Shown piece after piece: positions 38,766 through 49,355 of a DNA stretch of 64,000 nt (positions within the stretch are counted from its first letter, which is position 1; each line of letters opens with the position of its first letter). The notes under the pieces were generated by a model that was not told where the DNA came from, ran no database searches, and was given only the letters and a program-made list of their open reading frames with translations. The stretch covers positions 5,977,605-6,041,604 of the forward strand of contig OX442321.1 of assembly GCA_949358305.1 (NCBI GenBank), written 5' to 3'. The DNA comes from Strigamia acuminata. Its lineage: Eukaryota > Arthropoda > Chilopoda > Geophilomorpha > Linotaeniidae. Both the position numbers and the translations under genes were made by a program.

Positions 38766-39175
38766 CCCCAAGGGCCCCAATAAATTTGGGCCCCATTATA
38801 GTTCATCGGTTGACCAAAAAACAAACCAAAATAAAAGAAAAAGTTTTATGCCCATTTGATGCCAGGTGGGGCCCGGGCCCCATTTTTCTAGGGACCCCGG
38901 GCCCCAAATTTCTAGGAGCCCCAGTACAGTTCATCGGTTTACCAAAAAACAAACCAAAATAAAATAAAAAGTTTCCGAATTTTATGCCCAGAGCCCCACT
39001 TTTCTAGGGACTCCGGGGCCCATGTTTCTAGGGACTCCAGGGCCCATGTTTCTAAAAGCCCAATTTCAGTTGATTAGATTACCAAAAAAAAAAAAAATTG
39101 TAAAAAAAAAAATTGCGATTTAAATGCCAATTTCATGTCTTGCGGGGGCCCGGGGCCCCAAGCATAATTCGCATC
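38766..39175. repeat. Tandem array of about three 140-bp units rich in GGGCCC
   Basis: Each unit contains CAGTTCATCGGTTTACC-like sequence, an ACCAAAAAACAAACCAAAAT stretch, and several TTTCTAGGGACTCCGGGGCCC-like blocks. The third unit is the most degenerate. The many self-complementary GGGCCC sites make the region highly foldable. Similar words at 32.4 and 36.9 kb indicate a dispersed family. Confidence 0.7.
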
Positions 39176-39632
39176 TTGTATGTCCTTTTCTTATCAATTT
39201 ATTTGTCATGGTGCAGAATTGATCTTTGTGTAAACGCATCTGCGGGTAGGAACGGCTCACCCGTTTCCATCAGAACCTAGTCAGAGACCTGCTGAGAATC
39301 TCAGTTGTTTTCTGATTAAGGTGCTGTTTCTACGGCAAGATCATTTGCCACCCACCTACAACTCGGTGTGTCGTCAAGAAAGTCGTCCCATGGTCTAATA
39401 ATACACAGAACCTGCACCGTGCATTGTCCGTTCATAGTACCTAAGACAATTAACAACAAGACTTCCCATCTAAACTCTTTCCACATTCAAGAGGAGCCCT
39501 GGAAGCTTGGCTCCCATTGGCCGAGCCATTGCACTTGTGTATTGGTACAGAAAAAAGAACCAAAACTCCAGAAATGCATTATACAGAAGTACAGACATTG
39601 CAATCGATTTCCTATTGTTTGGAAATTGCATT
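39176..39632. other. Non-coding block
   Basis: Unique sequence between the GGGCCC array and the copia remnant. Overlapping frames at 39368-39695 have no recognised homology. Confidence 0.4.
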
Positions 39633-40085
39633 TTAATTAAAAACAACATAAAACTTTATTTCAGGTCCCACACTCCAACTAACGTCACTCGTTAATTCCA
39701 GCGTTTTGCGAACCCGATCGTAAAAAATTCCATAGTGTCGTGTCCCCTTCACATACAGCAAAACTCTTTTCAATGCGTTCATGTGCATCTCCGTCGGACA
39801 CGTCGATAAAAAACTCACCACATAGGCCAAGTCCGGTCTTGTCCCCAACATCAGGTACATCAGCGAACCCATCATGTCCTGGTATGCAGCACAGTCCACT
39901 CTTTTGGATTGCTTTCAAGCATCTAGATCTTGATCTCTTGGCATGGGATTCATCTCGGCTGCGCCGTTTTCCATTCCATACCTCTTAATGTGCTCGGGAT
40001 TGCCTGCTCTATTTGGTGATCAAATAAAACCGTTCACTGACACCGTAAAGTGGCTTTCGCAAAAAAGAAGCGACTTCTCCTCTTA
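39633..40085 (-). pseudogene. Ty1/copia polyprotein remnant (RT C-terminal region)
   Basis: Minus-strand translation gives three blocks in the right order for copia pol. First is LRKPLYG (about 40039-40059), corresponding to the LxKALYGLKQ motif. Next is PEHIKRYGMENG (about 39980-40010), the kRFgMe motif. Last is YQDMMGSLMYL...TRPDLAYVVSFLS...HMNALKRVLLYVKGTRHYGI (39690-39890), the conserved stretch leading to RNase H. The first block is in a different frame, the YVDD catalytic region between the first two is deleted, and a TGA interrupts the frame just before YQDMMGS. It is therefore a dead, internally deleted copy with no LTRs found nearby. In intact elements this protein reverse-transcribes the element RNA. 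Confidence 0.85.
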
Positions 40086-42318
40086 CGAATTGATTGGACA
40101 TTTTTGTCTGCAACTGTGTCGGATCAGTTCTAGCACTGAAGACGACCCGAACAAGTTGAACGACCTCTGCTACAAGACAAATTGTAAAAATATTCCAAAC
40201 AAACATAAACATATTGCAAAAAAAACATTAATCAACTGTGAATGATGAACATTTCTTTGAGTTAGAGGTCTGAATAACTCGTCAGTTTTAAATGACGACA
40301 AATTAATTCAGCACTATACATCAATTTCATTCATAACTATCCGAAAATCAGAATCGGTTGACATTCGATTGACCCAATCAATCACGCCGCGCCATAAGTT
40401 AACACCGTTAATTTCATCTTTCAAATATTTCAGTAATAATGTGTTGTTTACAACCGGACCATTATCCTCCAATGATATATCTACGACCTGTACGCAATAA
40501 ATAAGCTCCGGCAACACCGCAGCAATTGATCGCACAATGTTGTATTACATTTACATTTCATTTTCTTCCCATCGAGAGAACGCACGAGAACCAAGTTGCT
40601 CTTCATCAATGGAAGCAACAATTAAAGGGAGAACTATAAACAAAATAACTGTAGTATTTGGTGGTGATGCAAATAAATCGCCGCCATAAATTAGTTGCAC
40701 ACTATTTATTCTTTATTTTTCACTAAAAGTGATTTTATTCCACACTACTTTTTTCCGCACTATTTCAACTGAATTTTTCACTGAAAGTTCTTTATTTCGC
40801 ACTACTATTAAAAAATGTCCGGTTGACATTTTTTAGTTCTGGTAACGTTTTATGAATGTTTAGGCACCGTTTTTCATATATAACGACCTGGTTAACACTA
40901 TTAATTGTATTGCAACAATGACTTCAACATCAGTCTGCACTTAAATCGCACATCTTGTCCATAGATAGTAAAATAAGACCAGGGTTTAGCCTGAAAACAT
41001 GGCAGACAGCCTCTACGTCTTCCATTTCTCTAACAGAAGATGGAAATCCTTTATTGTTCAAACCTGATCAACCGTTGCTAGGAGAAAATATGGAAGCTGC
41101 ATGATGCCTTATACATTGTATTGACAACAATACAATGTAAATCTCTAGCTGCTCAAACCTGCACAATTCCTTGTGGTGCAAATACACCGCAGTAACAGAT
41201 CTTTACAACATGTAACTTCGAAAAATTCAAAATGGCTCAGCAACATCTTTTGACCTCTAAATGTCCTTGACAATGTTTCCAAATAAATTCTACACTACGT
41301 ATAGTGCAAAATAACTCCTCTTGCACCAATTTATTGACCCGATATCATCCAAATACACAATTTTAAATTTTTCCAATATTAAACTTAAACCTTGCCATAT
41401 CGAAAGTTTACTCAGCGTGAATTTAAAGCCCTAATGAAATATTCAACATGGAATTAAAATAACAGATGAAAGCAAAACAAAAATTTCGCCTAGAGATAAA
41501 CAGGCCCAATGTTGCTTTATGCATAGATTGGGTATATATAACTAAAACATTTTACTACCAAATCAAGCATCATCTCGTCCAATTTGCACAGAATTAAACT
41601 TAAACATCGTCGCATTTTTTTGCCCCCGCGCTAAAAAAAGGGAAAAGTGCAAGATTCCAACTACATTGATATCGATCGAGGGCCTCACGGGTCCCAATTC
41701 CGATACGACACCACAGATGTTGGAAATTTTCCCCTCCCTTCGTTTCCATGTTGACCGTGCAGCTGCTTCGATGACTTGCCCAAGAAATCAAACGTTGCCA
41801 AATCAACTTTTTTTTTCTTCTCCCTTTAACATGCTCATGTTGTTACATTGGTGACCAAAATCCTTAATGAAACATCTGCGTTCACGCTTAAATTATTTTA
41901 ATTTTTTTGCTCTTCTCTCCCTCTCTAATCAGTTTCTGCAAAACCAATTGGGAATCCACAAGCCTAAATTTAAAAAAAAATTACAGGCGACCCCAGAAAA
42001 AGAGAGCGTTAAGTGAAATCAGCGCTAAGCGAAGCAAGCGTATGGAAAAGTTTAGTTAACATTATAATGGAAAAATAAGACAGTAAGCACTAAGCATATT
42101 CATGAAGTATTTATATTTTTTAAAGCAGTTTAAATGTGAAATTTAACATGTAAAATCATTTCAACTTTAAAACCGAGAATGACGTCAAGAAAAGGCAATG
42201 CAGTGCAAGCCAAATAACGTATTTTCTGGAACTACAACTCTGAACTACATTGCAAACAACTGTTGTGGTTTGATAACATGCTTTATTTTGAGGTCTTTGT
42301 TACACTGTAGCTACAATA
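40086..42318. other. Non-coding block
   Basis: No gene is recognised. A minus-strand frame at 40314-40535 is unidentified. A small hairpin (ACATTGTATTG...CAATACAATGT) lies near 41113-41141. Confidence 0.4.
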
Positions 42319-42455
42319 GACCATTGGAAAATTATGACATAATGCAGTTTGGCCCGTCCACAAAAAGAAAGCTACAAATTAACAATGTTATAATGTTATT
42401 TCGCATTGGTTTTTCTCATATGATCATATCACCTGACCTCATTTTTCCAAAGGTC
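42319..42455. mobile_element. Small TA-flanked inverted-repeat element (137 bp)
   Basis: Outer ends GACCATTGGAAAAT and ATTTTTCCAAAGGTC are imperfect complements, each bordered by TA (42317-42318 and 42456-42457). This is consistent with a mariner/Tc1-type MITE. The right arm, 25 bp from CTGACCTCATTTTTCCAAAG, also occurs inverted at 33844-33868. Confidence 0.6.
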
Positions 42456-42600
42456 TATTTCTTATTGTTGTCATCAATATTATAAAGTTCATAGATGTCA
42501 CTTTGTTAATTTTACTTATAATCTCACAAGGAGACTGCAGGAGTGTGTAATCCACAATTGTTTAATTTTTTTAAAAATAAAGTATTGTTATTATCTAAAC

Positions 42601-43126
42601 CATGAATTCTCAAACTTTTTAGCATTGTGACCCATTTTTAAGAAAGACGATCTTCCGCGCCCCACTTCATCTTCGGTACTTTAAATTTTTTCAAAATGAA
42701 CTACGACAGAGGTTGTTACTATTTTTCAATCCTACAAAATTTATCACTTTGGGGAATTACAGTAGCTACAACCCCCCATTTTTGGGAGATTTGGCTGGTT
42801 TTTGTAGAATTTTGGGTGGTTTTTGTAGAATTTTGGGTGGTTTTTGTAGAATTTTGGGTGGTTTTTGTAGAGTTTTGGGTGGTTTTCGTAGATTTTGAGA
42901 TTTTTGTGAGGTTTTTGTGAAGATTTTAGAAGATTTTGTAGCTTTTGCTAGCCTGCGATGTATTGCAACCAACTACAGGCAGTAAGTTGGAATTGGAATT
43001 GGCAAAAATTGAAAAAAAAAATTGAATAAAAAAAATTTGGTCACGAACATTTTGTGCGACAAAGTGGTTGAACATCTTTGCGCCCCACCAAAAATCAGCT
43101 CGCGCCCCACAGTTTGAGAAACGTTG
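42601..43126. mobile_element. Non-autonomous hAT-type element (526 bp) carrying a 21-bp minisatellite
   Basis: It is flanked by perfect 8-bp duplications ATCTAAAC at 42593-42600 and 43127-43134. The ends CATGAATTCTCAAACTTTTT and GCCCCACAGTTTGAGAAACG-TTG are imperfect inverted repeats of the TTCTCAAACTnTTT type used by Charlie-like hAT elements, with GACCC/GCGCCCC sequence just inside both ends. Between about 42790 and 42930 is a minisatellite of a 21-bp unit (TTTTTGTAGAATTTTGGGTGG), four good copies plus degraded ones. The minisatellite creates long open frames on both strands that are not genes. No transposase is present. Confidence 0.88.
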
Positions 43127-43134
43127 ATCTAAAC

Positions 43135-44483
43135 AGTTAATACTTTATTTAAATGCACCTCCATAGTTCTACAACGCACACTTTCTTTGCAATAATAATA
43201 AAGTGATCTGTATTGCTACCAATAGCCTATTGCTGTATTTGTACGCCAGGGAAATACGTTTCAAAATTTTTAGCCACAAAGAAAAAAAGTTGGAATCCCT
43301 GGCAGAAAAATATGGAAAGTGTTAGTAAACACCAGCAACACTGAATTATAAGAACATGACTCAAAAGGATTAACCAAAAAACAAAAAAAAAAAAAAAAAT
43401 TTGCACTTGACTCAACTGGAATACAAAATTTATAAATCAATAACAGAGTTCACTAAACAAACTATTACTCTGTAATTAACAAACTTTATGTAATCAAACA
43501 ACCAGACCCAAAACTCATACTTATATCCCCTCATCCGACCAACCAAGCAAAACTAATGCATTTATTTTTCTCTTAATTACAACATCAGAAAATAACAAAA
43601 TTAATAATAAATACGAGTCAACCAAAGCCAGTAAGTACCCTGGAAAGAAAACATTATCATCCAGCATTGGGGACCAACAAAGAAGCAAAACCCATAAATA
43701 TTATATTCACTTTGAATGGGAATTGCCAATACTGTCTGTACACAATCCCGCCATGCTGAATGTCAAATCGGATCGATAAATTTCAAATTAGAGACACAAT
43801 CAAATATTCCACTACACAGATTAAATAAAGCAATTCCGAAGGACGATATTTGTCAAACTCCAAAGGGCAAAAACAGAAAACAAAAGAAGATAAACAAGAA
43901 AATCCATCTACGCTATATCCAAATCTTAGGTCATCGTCGTCGAACGTCATCTGTTAAGAAAATCAATTTTCCTCCTTCGCGGGAAAGATTAAAGGCAAAA
44001 ATCTCATAAGAAATTGACGAAATAGTTGAGTGACTAACTTCCATCGAACAAATTGACCGTCAAGAAGAAACATCAAACTTTCACATTCATTACTTTTTCA
44101 TTTGCATCAATTTTTTATCAAAGGCCCGTGGCACTGAATAACAAAACTTGGACCGAAACCCTATCTAAAAATTCTACATTATTAACGCGGTGAGGAACAA
44201 GCCGCGACTTGCCGCTGCCGATACAAATTCCATTCCGTGTCGCATCCGCACACATCAACATATGAGTAATGCCCACACATGTTCCAGGATCAATCTGAGG
44301 GATCTTACTCCGACTTGTGACACTAAGCGCGTTATTTTTCAAGCCTTAGCTAATATGTCGCTCAAAGTGACCGGTCTTATCTCATAATATGGACAAATAA
44401 CACGAGACTTAACACTAATGTGTTTTTGAGTCATCAATACATTCAGAGAGCCTCAATACAGCTAAAGACATGGCAGGGATCAA
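43135..44483. other. Non-coding block
   Basis: AT-rich sequence with an A tract near 43380-43400. The frames at 43716-44009 and 44118-44387 overlap or are unrecognised. Confidence 0.4.
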
Positions 44484-44915
44484 CAGGGGCGGATACAGGA
44501 GGGAGACATAACAACCACCATCTTGAGCAATGAAAAAATTCATTTTTTGGACCAAAAATTTATTTTTAGGCTCAAGAATTTATTTTTAGGCTCAAGAATT
44601 CATTTTTAGGCTCAAAAATGCATTTTTTAGCTCAAAAATGCATTTTTTAGCTCAAAAATGCATTTTTTAGCTCAAAAATTCATTTATAAACTCAAAAATT
44701 CATTTTTAGACTCAAAAATTCGTTTTTAAGCTCAAAAATTCATTTATAAGCTCAAAAATTCATTTATAAGCTCAAAACTTCATTTTTAGATTCAAAAATT
44801 CGTTTTTAGGCTCAAAAATTCGTTTTTAAGCTCAAAAATTCATTTTTAAGCACAAAAATTCATTTTCAGGTTCAAAAATTTATTTTTAGGCCAAAATAAA
44901 CCATTTTAGACCAAA
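44484..44915. mobile_element. hAT-like end followed by a 20-bp minisatellite
   Basis: The sequence begins CAGGGGCGGATACAGGAGGG, a common hAT terminus. From about 44530 it runs through some nineteen copies of a 20-bp unit (CTCAAAAATTCATTTTTAGG and variants with TGCATTTTTT). I could not find the complementary right end, so the element may be truncated or its end too diverged to see. The array itself is certain; the link to a transposon is inferred. Confidence 0.6.
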
Positions 44916-45689
44916 GAATCTAACTTCTCTGAGTAAAAAATTGAACCAAAACAGCCACTCCATTGTATGTTTTCTAGGTGTGCCCTTGCAGCTTAAAGTG
45001 GCTTACAGAATGGTGTTCATATCGGAAATGATGGAATGTCAAGTGAACTCAAGCTTCCGTATGGTATTGAAAAGGAAACATGCCTTTTTCCAAGTTAGGC
45101 AAAATTCCTACATGGCAAAATGTTGCGTGAAATAATGTGTGGCTGAATTGCGGTAACAGGTAAAAGCATGGATATTTATTCCGGAGAATGTCCACAAAAA
45201 GACTGCCAGAATTGGATATTCACACAGCATGAATATTACGAACAAAAGCATCACATCGCATTTAGATAGATGCGATGTTTAATATATACAGTATATAGAT
45301 GCGATGTTAAATCGATCATCCGTGCTACTGGAGATACAGTGCATGACAAAACTTCGCATAAATGATTAAAAAGTAAACAATTTTCAAAATACATCCAAAC
45401 TAACAATAGACTTCCATTTTAATCATGCTGAAATATTGTTACAATAAGTACAAGAGTGATATCTTGCAATGCCATGTTATTTTTCCCCTGGCGGCAGCTT
45501 TTTTCTTCATTTGGTTACAAATAAACATGAAGACATTTCTGCTCATCGTTGATTGGTTGTAAAGCCGAAAGAGTACAGTACTCTTAGTAACGACTAAGCT
45601 AGCATTGCATTTGCACTGAAAACTGGAGAAACCACAGTTAAAGGTTAGTGCACATGTACTTGCCCTAGGAACGCCGCCTTAAATCTACT
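44916..45689. other. Non-coding block
   Basis: No gene is recognised. The word TAGATGCGATGTT recurs around 45265-45310. Confidence 0.4.
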
Positions 45690-45775
45690 CGTATGTCGCC
45701 CATCCAAGTACTAACCAGGCTCCAATGCTGCTTAACTTCTGTGTTCAAATGGAAACAGGTGATCAGCTTGGTAAG
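45690..45775 (-). pseudogene. 5S rRNA-derived sequence (pseudogene or 5S-type SINE head)
   Basis: On the minus strand the core reads GAAGTTAAGCAGCATTGGAG then CCTGGTTAGTACTTGGATGG and GCGAC. This matches the A-box/intermediate-element/C-box internal promoter region of eukaryotic 5S rRNA closely. Upstream, TACCAAGCTGATCACC and TTGAACACAGAAG align to the 5S 5-prime half with more differences. The last roughly 25-30 nucleotides of 5S (GGGAATACCG-like helix) are missing: after GCGACAT the sequence becomes unrelated. So this is a truncated, diverged copy. It may be a dispersed 5S pseudogene or the head of a 5S-derived SINE; the window shows no A-rich tail or LINE-like tail that would decide. Confidence 0.75.
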
Positions 45776-47253
45776 CCGTTCCCATCCATATCACTTCTCC
45801 CGTGTTTAAAGAGGCCGCACAACATTTTAAACAAATTAACATTTAAATTAAACCAACATCAGGATTTTGTTAATGTCTGCCAAGTCTTACCTCCAGTCCA
45901 AGTCCACCATGTTTACTCTCTGAGATGGATTAGAAGGCAGTGTGATTTGGATGTAAGGACAAAACCATTTCTGTGCATTTTAAGCCATTGAATTTAATTC
46001 ATTTTAAACTTTTTGACCTAACTGTCGTCTTCAGGCAGTTTAAGTCTATTGCCAACAGTAATGGGATAAAAATGGCTGCAAAGCCCTGAAGTAGACCCAG
46101 AAGCTCAATTTCTGTGTCCTTAAACATGGGTAGTTTGAATTAATGTTATTTTTAACATATTTACTTGAGAAAACAATTCAGCAGGCTTATTTACCATTTG
46201 TTTATCTTTTATTGTGGATTTTAATTGCTAACTAAATTCAGCACTTGACATTAATGGCAAAACCAATTACATTTACATCCCTAATTTATAGACAGTCAAC
46301 AGTTTATTACATCCCATAAAAATCCATTTGTTTCACCAACTGTAAGGTAAGTTTTTGTTTTATTTATAAAAAATAAGCCATTTTGTGAGGTACTAAAGTG
46401 TAAATAGTAAATAAAAACCAATTTATAAACAAACAAGGGCACTAGGACTATGGGGAAATTTAGAATCAACCATTTTCATCAATATTTATAATTAACCTGC
46501 AATAAAAACTAATTAATTTCTGGCAAAGCTCTCTCTTGATCCATTGGAAATCCAAGACACTACTTAAAGCCGACTGGATCTGCGTGTGCAAATGATCCCA
46601 GAAATAATTTTTTAAGCAATAAATATATATTTTTTTCTTTTAAAAATATATACATTTTCTTTTTTAATTAAAAAAATTTTACCATAAAAAAAAAATTTGT
46701 TTTTCTCAAACTATTCACATTATAGAGAAAAAAAGTTTCTCGAATTTTCTACTACTGTAAATGATGTTTCCAAAAGGTCAATTGACTACCAAATTAAATT
46801 GATACAATTTGAATTTTAAACCACACTTAAAGGCGATCCTGTGCTACAAACTACCGAGCATAAAAACGAACCAATTCTGTATTTTACAGTCGATTTTTTC
46901 TGCAATTCTACTTTTTCCACTGCAATAGACAAAAATATTGATAAACATACCAAAAAAATTGAAATATTTCTTTTCTAAATTTTTTTTAAAGAAATACCTA
47001 CATGGTACATACAATAAAATTTAATTAAATTTGGCAAATATAATTCCATGACAACACAATAAATAAACGCTTATTCAAAGCACATGTTCCAATGCCTGTG
47101 GCAACTGAACAAATTCAAATTGAAGAACCTTGTAAAGAAAATTCAAATTTAAAACCAAATGAAGACAGCCAACAGGCAATGCAACAATACAGACAAACAA
47201 GACACACGATAATTTATTAAAATTTTATACTAATGATAAAAACTTATAATATA
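45776..47253. other. Non-coding block
   Basis: Unique AT-rich DNA; no gene is seen. Confidence 0.4.
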
Positions 47254-47737
47254 GAGTTTGCGGCAGGTACTTTTCCCTTATAAAAACTCCCGTTAAGCCT
47301 ATAAGTATAGTGGAAAACTTATAACTCTACCGAAGCTTACACTATAACTGAAAATAGCGTAGCCAATCTGGTAGTTTTCCACTATTTACGTCACTAACTA
47401 AAAATCTGGATTAGCATTGACCTGTTTCGCCGCCATTTTGAATTCTCCGCTTCATTCACGCACATGTAACGGTTTATCTAATTGTTTGTGCTTTAAATTC
47501 TTGTAAATTCACAATAATAAAGTTGCAGCATTGTATTGCAACAGTTAAAAACATGAATTCTCTCTTTTTATGCGAATGAGACATTACTAGTTTCGGTAAT
47601 CAGTAATCATGTATAAGGTTAACTCCAATTTTATAACGATAACTTAAAACTTCAACCGCAACCCACTTTTACCTTACACTAAATATAGTGTAAAAAATGT
47701 CACAATTGTAAGGGAAAAGTACCTGCTGCAAACTCTC
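47254..47737. mobile_element. MITE with long terminal inverted repeats (about 484 bp)
   Basis: The left end starts GAGTTTGCGGCAGGTACTTT and its complement is present at the right end (about 47709-47735), matching over 27 bp with one mismatch. The right side has two extra bases before the flank. TAATATA occurs directly outside both ends, so a 7-bp (possibly 8-bp) duplication is likely. Further inner complementarity exists around TATAGTGGAAAAC and TAGTTTTCCACTAT. No coding sequence is present. Two 47-bp fragments at 1905 and 30045 share the GAGTTTGCGG start. Confidence 0.78.
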
Positions 47738-48484
47738 TAATATATATTCCCTCTGTCCCAAATTATGGTTTACATTTCTACAAAAAATGTTTGATTATCG
47801 TTAACTATTAGGCCTAAATTATAGTGCACATACGCATTTCAAAATACATTGCAATATAATTTGAACAACATGAGAAAATGCTTAAAATAATCCAATTAAT
47901 TCAATTTGAAAATCAAAAAAAAAAATTTTAAAACTTTAAATTTTCACAGATTTTTCTTCTTTCCCATCTTTCGCCCCAAACTCCGTCTGAAAAGAAAATC
48001 CACTATTCGAGTCAAATATTCCCGACGGAATCGGTTTTTCAGCATGAAAAAAAAACCTAGTTCACGCAAACACTAATTTCTCTCGACAATTTTTGCAGTA
48101 ATTGATTTCATTAGCATAAAATTTACTGACATGGAAACCCTTAGGGGTATTCATTAACCATTTTAATTTAAGCCTAAACATGTCATTACATCAAAATAAA
48201 ATAAAAAAATATTTTTATCACAAATTTCAGCATAAATCACAACAAATTCCGATAAATGTCCACACCTAAAGCAAACCAGAGGCGCATCCCAACTTATAAC
48301 TTGGGGGACCCTGGGCACTGGTACCAAAATTGAACCAAATTTTACCTAATTTTTATTTCATTCTTAGGCCCCGCGTGAGTGCTCAACGAGTCTCTGTCAA
48401 TCCCAAGAAGAGTGACACCGTATTTATATTAAGACGAATAAACTCAATTACACAGCCGTAGTTTCTACAAAAGAATCGACTTCC
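47738..48484. other. Non-coding flank of the LTR element
   Basis: AT-rich sequence. A hAT-like terminus, CAGAGGCGCATCCCAACTTA, lies at about 48279 without a recognised partner. The retrotransposon interrupts the sequence at 48488. Confidence 0.4.
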
Positions 48485-48488
48485 ATTC

Positions 48489-49308
48489 TGTCGCGTCCTA
48501 CTTGGTATAGGTTTAAATAGCGCTAACGTGTAATACTTTACCTGTGATCAATTATGTAAATACCCAAATGAATACCAAATGTATGTAAATAAACAGGTAA
48601 TTTATTCACCAGGCTTTATGCCTTTAAAATACACTCAGTAATAATTCTAGAGTCGACGTGGTCAGCGTCGAACAAAGGATTTCTCAAGATGGCGTCGTCG
48701 ATTCCGCGTGGTCGGCGGAACAAAGGCGGCGTCTCGAGTTGTCGTTAATTCGTCACGGATTCGTCTTCACGGACGCGGTGGAATGCTCTTTCGAGTCTTC
48801 TATCCGTGCCTGTTGTCTAGGGTTTGTTTAGCGTCGCAGAGGCCTCGTCTAGGAACTTTGGGGTTCCCTACAAAGCACTCGGACACTTACTTCGGCGAAT
48901 AATCGTCTGGGCGATTATTCTGGGTGATTTCACAAGGGCTATTCTCGTGCTTTCGCAGGAATAGCTCGCAAGTGACTTCGTGAGAGTTACAGTTTGCACT
49001 TTACTCAGCGATCCTCGATCAATCCTAACTTGTAGTTGAAGTTGGCCTGACGGTGAGGTAGTTGCTGTGTTCTTGGTGTCGTTTGTGTAAGTTCTGTCTT
49101 TAGGCGGGAAACACAGCCTTTTATGCAGTGGGGTGAAGGGCCGGCGATCAACCAATGGGGGCTGACCACCAGCCGCTTCCTCCCCCTCGGGGCACACACC
49201 TGCCATGGGGAGGTGGAGCCAACTCGGGGGGGAACGACTCTTTAATCATAGTGACTCATAGGACAAGTATCCGCCCTGGGGGGACACTTATCCAACTGGG
49301 TCACCACA
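48489..49308 (-). repeat. 3-prime LTR (820 bp)
   Basis: In element orientation it runs TGTGGTGACCC...GCGACA, i.e. TG...CA ends. The copy at 60133-60952 has the same length and sequence as far as I can read. A minus-strand AATAAA at 48601-48606 is the likely poly(A) signal for element transcripts. Confidence 0.96.
48601..48606 (-). promoter_or_regulatory. Polyadenylation signal AATAAA in the 3-prime LTR
   Basis: AATAAA on the minus strand inside the 3-prime LTR, followed by T-rich sequence, is well placed to end the genomic RNA roughly 500 nt after the predicted start position within the LTR. Confidence 0.55.
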
Positions 49309-49320
49309 CGTCCCTCCTCC
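49309..49320 (-). other. Polypurine tract
   Basis: GGAGGAGGGACG on the minus strand abuts the TG start of the 3-prime LTR, the expected site for plus-strand priming. It lies 35 bp after the stop codon of the third gene. Confidence 0.85.
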
Positions 49321-49355
49321 AGCTTCGATCTCGGATCGGAGCGATCTCAATTTTC

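Noticed and set aside
38294-38824. 176-codon minus-strand open frame, the longest outside the transposons
   Set aside because: No recognisable domain and no splice or regulatory context seen. It runs through the edge of the GGGCCC tandem array, and its residue mix looks like translated non-coding DNA.
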